Assembly: GCA_900544375.1 (NCBI GenBank)
Contig: UQUZ01000010.1
Span: 4,349-68,348 of the forward strand
Source of the DNA: an uncultured Oscillospiraceae bacterium
Lineage (GTDB): Bacteria; Bacillota; Clostridia; Oscillospirales; Acutalibacteraceae
Reading direction: 5' to 3'
Length of the DNA stretch: 64,000 bases
The notes below the pieces were generated by a model that was not told the origin of the DNA, searched no databases, and worked only from the letters and a program-made list of their open reading frames with translations. Shown here piece by piece: positions 32,161 through 40,021 of this stretch. Every line of letters begins with the position of its first letter. Position 1 is the first letter of the stretch. A program made the translations under genes and the position numbers.

Positions 32161-32955
32161 ATGATTTTAACAGTCGACATCGGCAACAGCAATATCACGA
32201 TGGGGGTATATCGGGAGAATGATCTCCTATTCGTTGCCCGCCTTGCGACAGACCGTTCCCGCACGGGCGATCAATACGCGGTGGAGCTGAAATCCATTTT
32301 TGCGCTTTATGATGTGGTGCCGAAAGATTTTGAAGGCGCGATCATTAGCTCCGTTGTGCCGGAGCTGACTGCCGCCGTGCGCAAGGCCACGCAGATGGTC
32401 ACGGGCCATGTGCCGCTTCTCGTTGGGCCGGGCCTGAAAACCGGGCTCAATATCCGCACGGATACGCCCGGTATCCTTGGCGCGGATCTGGTGGTGGGTG
32501 CGGTGGCCGCCATCCACACTTACGAGCTGCCTTGCCTTGTGATGGATTTGGGCACGGCAACAAAAATCAGCGTCCTTGATGAGCAAGGCACCTATCTTGG
32601 CTGCACGATTTCTGCGGGCGTTGGCATTTCACTGGATGCGCTTGCAACCCGCACTTCGCAGCTTCCGCACATTAGTATTGAGGCGCCGCATCATGTGATC
32701 GGCACGAACTCACCGGACTGCATGCAGTCCGGCACGGTGTTCGGCACCGCCGCCATGCTTGACGGCCTGTGCGATCGTATTGAGGAAGAGCTCGGCAGGT
32801 CGGTGAAAACGGTCGTAGCGACTGGGGGCCTTGCAAAGGAAATCGTTTCCAACTGTAAGCGGAAAGTCCTTTACAGAGAAAATCTGCTTTTGGAAGGGCT
32901 TAAGCTGATTTATGATAAAAACACGTCGAAAGGCGGCCGCGGCATGCAGCGTTGA
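32161..32955 (+). CDS. coaX: Type III pantothenate kinase
   Basis: 264 residues. It phosphorylates pantothenate, the first step of coenzyme A synthesis. VDIGNSNITMGVY (Asp6) is the phosphate-binding loop, DTPGILGADLVVGAVAA binds pantothenate, MDLGTATKISVLD holds the second acidic residue and VVATGGLAKEI closes the ATP site, as in CoaX of the ASKHA fold. The start is the ATG at 32161 after GGAGAGG; the frame is open for 94 codons upstream but that is leader. A probable pantothenate transporter gene follows. Confidence 0.95.
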   Translation: MILTVDIGNSNITMGVYRENDLLFVARLATDRSRTGDQYAVELKSIFALYDVVPKDFEGAIISSVVPELTAAVRKATQMVTGHVPLLVGPGLKTGLNIRTDTPGILGADLVVGAVAAIHTYELPCLVMDLGTATKISVLDEQGTYLGCTISAGVGISLDALATRTSQLPHISIEAPHHVIGTNSPDCMQSGTVFGTAAMLDGLCDRIEEELGRSVKTVVATGGLAKEIVSNCKRKVLYRENLLLEGLKLIYDKNTSKGGRGMQR

Positions 32956-32971
32956 TTGCTGAAATTGCCAC

Positions 32972-33000
32972 TTGACAGGAATTGATTGTAAGGTTAAAAT
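32972..33000 (+). promoter_or_regulatory. Promoter of the ECF S-component gene
   Basis: TTGACA at 32972-32977 and TAAAAT at 32995-33000 with a 17-base spacer, close to consensus. Leader of about 140 bases. Confidence 0.75.
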
Positions 33001-33146
33001 ACTTTACGAATTGATTCCAATGGAAAAAATCATATTTTAGCTTATTTTTCCGCAACACTGGTTTAAAAATTGCTTTTCAATATTTTTTTGCCAAATTTTG
33101 CGCTGCATCTTCCTTGGGGGAGAGCAGCAGCAAGGAGGAATATAAA

Positions 33147-33749
33147 TTGAAAAAGAATACCCTTGCGAGGACGATGCGCCTCGCGCAGCTCGCCATGCTG
33201 ATTGCCATCCAGGCGATCCTAACCTTCACCCCGTTGGGCTTTATCATGATTCCGCCGATCTCCATCACGATCATGCATATCCCCGTGATTATCGGCGCGG
33301 TGACGATGGGGCCGTTGTTCGGCGGGATTCTGGGTGCTTCCTTTGGCGTGATGTCAATGCTCAAGGCAACCTTTGCCGCTGCGAGCCCGGCGGATATTAT
33401 CTTTTCCCCCTTTATCAGTGGAACGCCGGTGCAGTCGCTGATTCTGTGCGTCGTGCCGCGCATCCTGCTCGGTGTGATCGCCGCATGGCTGTTTATCGGC
33501 CTGAAGAAGCTCATCAAAAACGAAACAGCTTCGATCGGCCTGAGCGCTGGAATTGCCACGCTGTGCCACAGCGCGATGGTGCTCGGCCTGATGTGGTTTC
33601 TCTTCGATTCTCTTCCGCTCAAGGAAGTATTTGCCACGATGATGTCGCTCAACTGCCTTTTGGAGATCGCGATGGCTGTCGTCGTCGGCATGGCGGTATG
33701 CAAGCCGCTGCTGGTCTATCTCCGTAAGCAAAAGCTGATCCAAAAATAG
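33147..33749 (+). CDS. panT: ECF transporter S component, probably for pantothenate
   Basis: 200 residues, six membrane helices. PISITIMHIPVIIGAVTMGPLFGGILGA is the hallmark second/third-helix stretch of vitamin-binding S components. It works with a shared EcfA-EcfA'-EcfT module encoded elsewhere. Location right after coaX suggests pantothenate as substrate, as in the PanT group; this is inference from context and the fold. The TTG at 33147 is eight bases after AAGGAGG, so TTG is the start; an upstream TTG in frame lies before the binding site. Confidence 0.8.
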   Translation: MKKNTLARTMRLAQLAMLIAIQAILTFTPLGFIMIPPISITIMHIPVIIGAVTMGPLFGGILGASFGVMSMLKATFAAASPADIIFSPFISGTPVQSLILCVVPRILLGVIAAWLFIGLKKLIKNETASIGLSAGIATLCHSAMVLGLMWFLFDSLPLKEVFATMMSLNCLLEIAMAVVVGMAVCKPLLVYLRKQKLIQK

Positions 33750-33840
33750 GGGCTAAATCGGCCACGCACCCGGTTGGATATCCGAGATATCGCTTTTTGA
33801 TGGATCGGCTGGCTAGCTGGGTATTATAAATAAGGAGAAC

Positions 33841-33888
33841 ACGCGCCGTAAATTTGCACTTTTGCATTTTATGGCGCGTTTTGCTTTT
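33841..33888 (+). terminator. Terminator after panT
   Basis: ACGCGCC (33841-33847) pairs with GGCGCGT (33873-33879), extended inward by TAAA/TTTA and TGCA pairings, then TTTTGCTTTT. Confidence 0.8.
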
Positions 33889-33996
33889 AATTGATATCAA
33901 AATCGTTTTAAGCGGAGCTATCAAACCAATTTGCCGGAGGGGGAACGGGGAGCCCGTCCGAAAAGGACGAACTCCCTACAGGCCAATCAGCTGGAT

Positions 33997-35031
33997 TCAG
34001 TGTTTCTGAAAGGGTGGTTCGATACCGAAACGAAACCTGGCATCTTTTTTGAAATTACACCGGCACGGATTCCCTTCTGCACGATAAATCGCTACGTTTT
34101 TTAAGTCGTATATGACAGACCACACCGTATCTTTCCCTGTGCTTCTGTCGTATTGACATAAAAACCCGTCCTTTCCCGCTAAAAGCTCCTGTGCCGATTG
34201 GATTCCGATTTGCCCTCTCTTACGCTCCAGTGCATTTTTGAGCGTTTGATATCTTGTCTCTGCCTGCCAGTTATCAATTTCTGGGTTTGTAAACGAAGCC
34301 ATCGCTTCCGAATGAAAGACATTGGTGGCGTAGACATAGGGGCGCCCTTCAGATGGCCGGATGATTTCTATTTTCTCTGCATTACACTCTACAACGGCAA
34401 TCTCTCCTATGCGATCTGCTATCGTTAGCGTTTGGGCCGAGGCGATAGGAATTTCTTGAATGTAGTGAATCGCCTCGTTGGTTGATTTGCATTTTTCCAA
34501 GATGAACCGTAACAGCATCCCTGCATTGAGCCCTGGCTGAATGGCGTGAGGATAAACCGCGGTTAGGCCGGCAGCAAGCCCTTGTTCGTTTATGCCGTCC
34601 TCCAGTTCGAGAAATGCTGTCGTATTTCCTGTAAATCCATAGGAATCAGCGTCAATATGATAAATGACATTTAAATTATATTTTTCTAGTTCAGTTAAAA
34701 AATCGCTGTTTCTTCCGAACAGAATCGTTTCATGATCTGCCACTGCAAAACATGAGCAATGGCAGGCGGGCGGCATGGCATACATGCTGAATAAAACAGC
34801 TTGGAGCATTTCAGCCTCACAATGCTGCCCATCCGCCAAGCCCTGGATTTCTTCTAATATTTCTGGAAAGTATTTTTGATAAACGGGAACACAAGCCAAA
34901 GCGAACGCCTTTCGCTCTTTCTTTATTGGAAAAGGAAGGTTGTTTAAAATAAAGTGGCCGTGCTTTTCCAAAAGGGACCCCCAATGAAACCCGATTTCGT
35001 AGTGTGTCCCTTTCAAATGTGCATGATACAT
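33997..35031 (-). CDS. C45 family acyltransferase/hydrolase (Ntn type)
   Basis: 344 residues. This is the acyl-CoA:6-aminopenicillanate acyltransferase-like (C45) branch of Ntn hydrolases. The likely nucleophile is Cys92 in CHCSCFAV, exposed by self-cleavage before it; ILFGRNSDF (Asn108, Asp110) and GFTGNTTAFLELEDGINEQGLAAGLT are the conserved strands after it. Members hydrolyse or transfer amide-linked acyl groups; substrates in Clostridia are mostly unknown. Three cysteines (90, 92, 94) are close together, so the exact nucleophile is not certain. The ATG at 35031 follows AAGGAG. Transcribed alone. Confidence 0.83.
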   Translation of the reverse strand: MYHAHLKGTHYEIGFHWGSLLEKHGHFILNNLPFPIKKERKAFALACVPVYQKYFPEILEEIQGLADGQHCEAEMLQAVLFSMYAMPPACHCSCFAVADHETILFGRNSDFLTELEKYNLNVIYHIDADSYGFTGNTTAFLELEDGINEQGLAAGLTAVYPHAIQPGLNAGMLLRFILEKCKSTNEAIHYIQEIPIASAQTLTIADRIGEIAVVECNAEKIEIIRPSEGRPYVYATNVFHSEAMASFTNPEIDNWQAETRYQTLKNALERKRGQIGIQSAQELLAGKDGFLCQYDRSTGKDTVWSVIYDLKNVAIYRAEGNPCRCNFKKDARFRFGIEPPFQKH

Positions 35032-35228
35032 GATTATTTCGCTCCTTCATCTGTCACAATAAAGAGCGGCCGGCAACTCTATTTCAAAGGATAATGGAAT
35101 AAAAATTTTATGTCAATATCTGCTTTTGGATTTGGAATATCACCTCAAACTGTCCCTTAGAATGTATACTGATGAAAGTGAGGGGAGGTTGACGCAGCAT
35201 ATTGTAGAAAGGAAGTGGTTCTTGCCGC

Positions 35229-35256
35229 CTTGAAAAGCACGAAATAGATGGTATAA
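35229..35256 (+). promoter_or_regulatory. metG promoter
   Basis: TTGAAA at 35229-35234 and TATAAT at 35251-35256 with a 16-base spacer. The leader is about 55 bases, too short for a T-box. Confidence 0.65.
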
Positions 35257-35317
35257 TAACAATGAATAAGCATGCGTGCGGCTTTGCGCATACCTCAATT
35301 TTCAGGAGGAATCATCA

Positions 35318-37270
35318 ATGGACAACACAGAGAACAAGAAATTTTATATCACCACGCCGATCTACTATCCGTCGGATAATTTACACATCGGCCACGCTTA
35401 CTGCTCCGTGATGGCGGATACCATGGCGCGGTATAAACGGATTCAGGGGTACGACGTGATGTTCCTCACCGGCACGGACGAGCACGGCCAGAAGATTGAG
35501 GAAAAGGCGAAGGCCGCGGGGATCACGCCGAAGCAGTATGTCGACCATGTCGTATCCGGCATTAAAGACCTGTGGAAGCTGATGGATATCTCCTATGATA
35601 AATTCATCCGCACGACGGACGATTATCATGAAAAGGCCGTTCAGAAAATCTTCAAGCAGCTCTATGACCAGGGCGATATCTACAAAGGCTCCTATGAGGG
35701 CTGGTACTGCACGCCCTGCGAATCCTTCTGGACGGAGACGCAGCTCGTCGACGGCAAGTGCCCGGACTGTGGGCGCGAGGTCAGGCGCACGTCCGAGGAG
35801 GCGTATTTCTTTCGCCTTTCCAAATATCAGGATCAATTGATCAAGCTTTTTGAGGAGCATCCGGAGTTTCTAGAGCCCGCCTCCCGCCGCAATGAGATGC
35901 TCAACAACTTCATCAAGCCGGGTCTGGAAGACCTGTGCGTGTCCCGCACGTCGTTTACCTGGGGCGTGCCGGTCACATTCGACCCGAAGCATATCGTCTA
36001 CGTCTGGGTGGATGCGCTCTCCAACTATATCACCGCGCTTGGCTACGGCTCGGAGGATGATAGCCTCTATCAGAAATACTGGCCTGCGGATATCCATCTC
36101 GTCGGCAAGGAGATCGTGCGATTCCATACCATCATCTGGCCCGCCATGCTCATGGCGCTGAACCTGCCCCTCCCCAAGAAGGTGCTCGGCCACGGCTGGC
36201 TGATCCTGGAGGGCGGCAAGATGAGCAAGTCGAAGGGCAACGTCGTCGATCCGGTGGTGCTCTGCGAGCGCTACGGGGTGGATGCAATCCGCTACTTCCT
36301 CCTGCGCGATATCCCGTTCGGCTCGGACGGCACCTTCTCCAATGAAGCGCTCATCACGCGCATCAATTCCGACCTTGCCAACGATCTCGGCAACCTCGTC
36401 TCCCGCACGGTGGCGATGGTTAACAAATATTTCGGCGGCACGATCCCTACGGAACGCACGGCTGGGGAATTCGACGAAGACCTGATCGCGCTTGCAACTG
36501 CTACAAAGGCGAAGGTGGAGGCCTACGCGGATGAGATGCAGTTCTCCCAGGCGCTTACGGAGCTGTGGGCGCTCATTTCCCGGACGAATAAATATATCGA
36601 TGAGACGGCCCCGTGGGTGCTCGCGAAGGATGAGGCGAACCGCGCCCGTCTGGCGGCTGTGATGTACAACCTCTGTGAGGCGATCCGGATTATTTCCATC
36701 CTCGTCTCCCCCTTCCTGCCGCACACCGCGCCGAAGATTCAGGCGCAGCTCGGCGCACCTGCGGCTGTGCTCTCCTGGGAGCAGGCGGGCGAGTGGGGCC
36801 TGCTGCCGGCTGGCTTTTCGGTGCAGAAGGGCGAGATCATCTTCCCACGCATTGATATCGCCAAGGAGCTCGCGGAGCTGGAGGCGCAGCAGAAGGCTGC
36901 CCGCGAGGCGAAGGAACAAGCACAGCAGAAGGCGGAGGGCGTCGCCCAGATTTCAATCGATGAGTTTGCAAAGGTTGAGCTGCGCGTGGCGGAAGTGAAG
37001 GATTGCGAGCCGGTCAAGCGCGCAAAGAAGCTGTTAAAGCTCACGCTGGATGACGGCAGCGGAACGCCGCGCACGGTAGCATCCGGCATTGCGCAGTGGT
37101 ACAAGCCGGAGGATTTGATCGGGCATAAGGTGGTGCTGGTGGCAAACCTGAAGCCTGCGGTGCTCTGCGGCGTGGAGAGCCAGGGCATGATCCTTGCCGC
37201 GGACTGCGCAAAGGATGATGTGAAGGTGCTCTTTGTTGATAACATGCCAGCAGGGGCAAAAATCCGGTAA
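35318..37270 (+). CDS. metG: Methionine-tRNA ligase
   Basis: 650 residues. HIGH at residues 23-26 and KMSKS at 301-305 form the ATP site. CTPC...CPDCG is a zinc knuckle of the connective domain. The C-terminal part from about residue 545 (SIDEFAKVELRVAEVKDCEPVKRAKKL) is the EMAPII-like tRNA-binding domain, common in Firmicutes. A Lys/Ala/Gln-rich linker joins it to the anticodon domain. ATG at 35318 follows CAGGAGG. It heads a run of four rightward genes ending with tatD. Confidence 0.96.
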   Translation: MDNTENKKFYITTPIYYPSDNLHIGHAYCSVMADTMARYKRIQGYDVMFLTGTDEHGQKIEEKAKAAGITPKQYVDHVVSGIKDLWKLMDISYDKFIRTTDDYHEKAVQKIFKQLYDQGDIYKGSYEGWYCTPCESFWTETQLVDGKCPDCGREVRRTSEEAYFFRLSKYQDQLIKLFEEHPEFLEPASRRNEMLNNFIKPGLEDLCVSRTSFTWGVPVTFDPKHIVYVWVDALSNYITALGYGSEDDSLYQKYWPADIHLVGKEIVRFHTIIWPAMLMALNLPLPKKVLGHGWLILEGGKMSKSKGNVVDPVVLCERYGVDAIRYFLLRDIPFGSDGTFSNEALITRINSDLANDLGNLVSRTVAMVNKYFGGTIPTERTAGEFDEDLIALATATKAKVEAYADEMQFSQALTELWALISRTNKYIDETAPWVLAKDEANRARLAAVMYNLCEAIRIISILVSPFLPHTAPKIQAQLGAPAAVLSWEQAGEWGLLPAGFSVQKGEIIFPRIDIAKELAELEAQQKAAREAKEQAQQKAEGVAQISIDEFAKVELRVAEVKDCEPVKRAKKLLKLTLDDGSGTPRTVASGIAQWYKPEDLIGHKVVLVANLKPAVLCGVESQGMILAADCAKDDVKVLFVDNMPAGAKIR

Positions 37271-37340
37271 GAATTTCGGGCGGCGCAGGGCAGAAATGCA
37301 TTGCGCCGCTCGTTTGATTCTGTTTATTAGGAGTGATGAA

Positions 37341-38087
37341 ATGGAGATGGAGACGCTTTTCATCCGGGGAATTCCCGCCGTGGTGTGGGGAGAGTTGTCT
37401 CACCACGTATTAATCGCGGTGCATGGCAATCTTTCGCATAAGACGGATACCGTGATTCGGCTTCTGGCTGAGGCGGCAATACCGAAGGGCTTGCAGGTGC
37501 TCAGCCTCGATCTGCCGGAGCATGGAGACCGGCCAAAGGGAAACCCGCCCTGCAAAGCGTCAGCGGCGAAAGCAGACTTGGGGCTTGTGATGGAATATGC
37601 AAAATCCCGATGGCGAGAAATCAGCCTCTTTGCCTGTAGTATGGGGGCGTATTTCAGCCTGCTGGCATATCCGGACGAAACCATTCGCCAGTGCCTGTTT
37701 TTGTCCCCGGTTGTAGATATGAGGCGGCTGATTGAAAATATGCTTCGCTGGTCCAATCTCAGCCAGCAGCGGCTGGCTGCGGAGGGGGAGCTTGTGACGG
37801 CAGCCGGACAAACGCTATATTGGGACGATTACTGCTTCATCAAAGCACATCCTGTGACCCGATGGGAACCGCAGACGGAAATTCTATATGGCGAAAACGA
37901 CGGTTTATGCGAACGGGCTGTGCTGGACGCGTTCGTCCAGCGCTTTGACTGCCGCTTGCAGGTGGTGAAGCAAGGGGAGCATTGGTTCCACACGCCGGAG
38001 CAGCTGGCGGTTTACCGGAACTGGTTGGAGAAACGGATCGAACCAGCTTCCAGTGAATACGATTTGAAAGGGGAGAGCGAATGCTGA
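37341..38087 (+). CDS. Alpha/beta hydrolase family protein
   Basis: 248 residues. LIAVHGNLSHKTD is the oxyanion stretch, FACSMGAYFSLL the nucleophile elbow (C-S-M-G, so serine), and YGENDG and GEHWFHTP supply the expected Asp and His. Small esterase/thioesterase-like enzymes look like this; the substrate is unknown. The start is the ATG at 37341, eight bases after TAGGAG. The stop overlaps the next start by 7 bases, so it is coupled to the nucleoside phosphorylase gene. Confidence 0.8.
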   Translation: MEMETLFIRGIPAVVWGELSHHVLIAVHGNLSHKTDTVIRLLAEAAIPKGLQVLSLDLPEHGDRPKGNPPCKASAAKADLGLVMEYAKSRWREISLFACSMGAYFSLLAYPDETIRQCLFLSPVVDMRRLIENMLRWSNLSQQRLAAEGELVTAAGQTLYWDDYCFIKAHPVTRWEPQTEILYGENDGLCERAVLDAFVQRFDCRLQVVKQGEHWFHTPEQLAVYRNWLEKRIEPASSEYDLKGESEC

Positions 38088-38857
38088 CGGAAACCTTTGA
38101 CCGGTCGGAGGAGATCATTCGGCCAGAGATGATATACGGAAAACGGAAGAAGCTGTGCGATATCTGCATCATCACCTTCTCGCAGCATGTGATCGAATAT
38201 GCGTTGCAAAAATATGACTGTAAAAAGGTTATATCGCTTGAAAGCACGGGGGGTTCTATCCCGATTTATATCATGACATATCAGGAAAAGGAGCTTGCCC
38301 TTTATCAGTCGATGATCGGCGCTCCCGCGGCGGGCGCTTGCCTGGAGGAGGCGCGTTGCCTGACGGGTGCATCTCACTATATCATGTTCGGCTCCTGCGG
38401 CTGCCTGCATGAGGAGATCACCGCCGGAAAGCTCATCGTTCCCACACAGGCATATCGGGATGAGGGGCTCTCCTACCACTACGTGCCCGCTGGGGATTAT
38501 CTGCCGCTCCCAAATGCCGGGCGGGTGGCCTCGTTTTTCGAGCGGAAGGGTATCCCGTTTGTCACCGGAAAAACCTGGACGACGGATGGGCTATACCGCG
38601 AAACGCGCGCGAATATGAGCAAGCGAAAGGCGGAGGGCTGCCTGACTGTCGAGATGGAGTGCGCGGGGCTTCAGGCGGTGTGTAGTTTCCGGGAGTTGCA
38701 ATACTATGCCTTTCTCTTCGGCGGCGATCTGTTGGATGCTGCGGAGTGGGATGTTCGGATTCTGGGGAATCACAGGGAAAAAGATTGCCAGATCGAAGGC
38801 TTCCGCATTGCGCTGGAATTGGCGCACGCGCTATCAATGTTATTCAGTTTGGAATAA
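38081..38857 (+). CDS. Nucleoside phosphorylase family protein
   Basis: 258 residues of the PNP/UDP family. HYIMFGSCGCLHEEITAGKLIVPTQAYRDEGLSYHY (phosphate/sugar site) and TVEMECAG (the Met-Glu that holds the ribose) are typical of uridine-phosphorylase-like members. It would split nucleosides with phosphate in the cytosol; the exact base is not clear. It overlaps the hydrolase gene by 7 bases and is followed by tatD after 15 bases. The ATG at 38081 has AAAGGGGAGAG upstream. Confidence 0.83.
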   Translation: MLTETFDRSEEIIRPEMIYGKRKKLCDICIITFSQHVIEYALQKYDCKKVISLESTGGSIPIYIMTYQEKELALYQSMIGAPAAGACLEEARCLTGASHYIMFGSCGCLHEEITAGKLIVPTQAYRDEGLSYHYVPAGDYLPLPNAGRVASFFERKGIPFVTGKTWTTDGLYRETRANMSKRKAEGCLTVEMECAGLQAVCSFRELQYYAFLFGGDLLDAAEWDVRILGNHREKDCQIEGFRIALELAHALSMLFSLE

Positions 38858-38872
38858 GGATGGTTTCATCGA

Positions 38873-39706
38873 ATGGATTCACTGATTTTTGATTCGCCCG
38901 CGATGCAAACACCGCGTGTGACACCAAATTCACCTATCATCTTTGACTCTCATGCGCACTATGACGATCGCGCCTTTGACGGCGACCGTGAGGCGGTGCT
39001 TTCCACCCTGCCGGGGGCCGGGGTTTGCGGAGTCATTAACTGCGGCGTCGATATTCTCTCTTCCCAAAAAGCGCTTGCGCTCGCCGCGCAGTATCCCTTT
39101 CTCTGGGCAGCGGTTGGCATCCACGGGCAGGAGGCGGGCCGGGCAAAGCCGGGCGATCTTAACCGCTTACTGCCACTTTTGGAGGAGCCGCGCGCGGTGG
39201 CACTCGGAGAAATCGGCCTCGATTACCATTATGATGACGGTGCGCCGCGCGAGGTGCAGCGGGAACTGCTCGAGCGGCAGCTCCAAATTGCCGTGGAGCG
39301 TGATATCCCGGTAATTTTGCACGACCGGGAGGCGCATGAGGATATGTGGAAGCTGTTGCAGCGATATAAGCCGCGCGGGGTGATGCACTGCTTCTCCGGC
39401 AGTGTGGAGATGGCGAGGGATCTGGTGGGCATCGGCATGTATATCGGCCTTGGCGGCGCAGTGACCTTCAAAAATGCGCGCCGTCCAATCGAGGTGGCGG
39501 CCTGGGTGCCGGAGGACAGGCTGCTCATCGAAACGGACGCCCCCTATATGACGCCCGCACCGTTTCGCGGCAAGCGCAATTCCTCGGCGCTCATTCCTTA
39601 CACGGCGGAGAAAATCGCCCAGGTGCGCGGGATGACGCCGGAGCAGGTTTTGCGGATGACGAGAGAGAATGCGGAGCGATTGTTCGGCGTTGTTTGCCCG
39701 GCATGA
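38873..39706 (+). CDS. tatD: TatD family metal-dependent deoxyribonuclease/hydrolase
   Basis: 277 residues. DSHAHYDD (His27, His29), GEIGLDYHY, ILHDREAH, MHCFSGS and LLIETDAPYMTP are the ordered metal-binding motifs of TatD. The family includes 3'-5' DNA nucleases and D-aminoacyl-tRNA-related enzymes. TatD downstream of metG is a common order in Firmicutes; here two genes are inserted between them. The first 20 residues are a short extension before the domain. The domain starts at about residue 22; the start codon may lie later than 38873. Confidence 0.92.
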   Translation: MDSLIFDSPAMQTPRVTPNSPIIFDSHAHYDDRAFDGDREAVLSTLPGAGVCGVINCGVDILSSQKALALAAQYPFLWAAVGIHGQEAGRAKPGDLNRLLPLLEEPRAVALGEIGLDYHYDDGAPREVQRELLERQLQIAVERDIPVILHDREAHEDMWKLLQRYKPRGVMHCFSGSVEMARDLVGIGMYIGLGGAVTFKNARRPIEVAAWVPEDRLLIETDAPYMTPAPFRGKRNSSALIPYTAEKIAQVRGMTPEQVLRMTRENAERLFGVVCPA

Positions 39707-39737
39707 TGCATAGAACCGAGAGAACCAAATTGCTTTT

Positions 39738-39781
39738 TCACGCTTCAGCCGTAAATAATGGTGGCTGAAGCGTGATTTTTT
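39738..39781 (+). terminator. Terminator after tatD
   Basis: TCACGCTTCAGCC (39738-39750) pairs with GGCTGAAGCGTGA (39763-39775), followed by TTTTTT. Confidence 0.92.
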
Positions 39782-39945
39782 CGACTGGAGGACTTACAAC
39801 ACACGATTTTCTGAAATGTTGACAGGATGATGTCAATATAATTACGCTAGAATAAAACATCATTTTCAGAAAACTGAAAAGACAAACCAGAAAGAAACAG
39901 CATGTCTGCGCAGGCCGGCTTCCAACAATTTGCATGCGACGCTCC

Positions 39946-39973
39946 TTGACTTTTTTCACAAATCTGGTATGAT
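39946..39973 (+). promoter_or_regulatory. uvrA promoter
   Basis: TTGACT at 39946-39951 and TATGAT at 39968-39973 with a 16-base spacer. Confidence 0.75.
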
Positions 39974-39979
39974 ATCGAG

Positions 39980-39993
39980 GGAACAAATGTTTA
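39980..39993 (+). promoter_or_regulatory. LexA-type SOS box of uvrA
   Basis: GGAACAAATGTTTA fits the Gram-positive LexA box (CGAACnnnnGTTCG and its GTTT variants). It lies just after the -10, over the likely transcription start, where repressor would block uvrA. Confidence 0.65.
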
Positions 39994-40021
39994 GAGCCGC
40001 TGCGCTTAGGGAGGTCTGTGT

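Noticed and set aside
35160..35317. T-box in front of metG
   Set aside because: The promoter at 35229-35256 leaves a leader of about 55 bases, and no T-box motif is visible.
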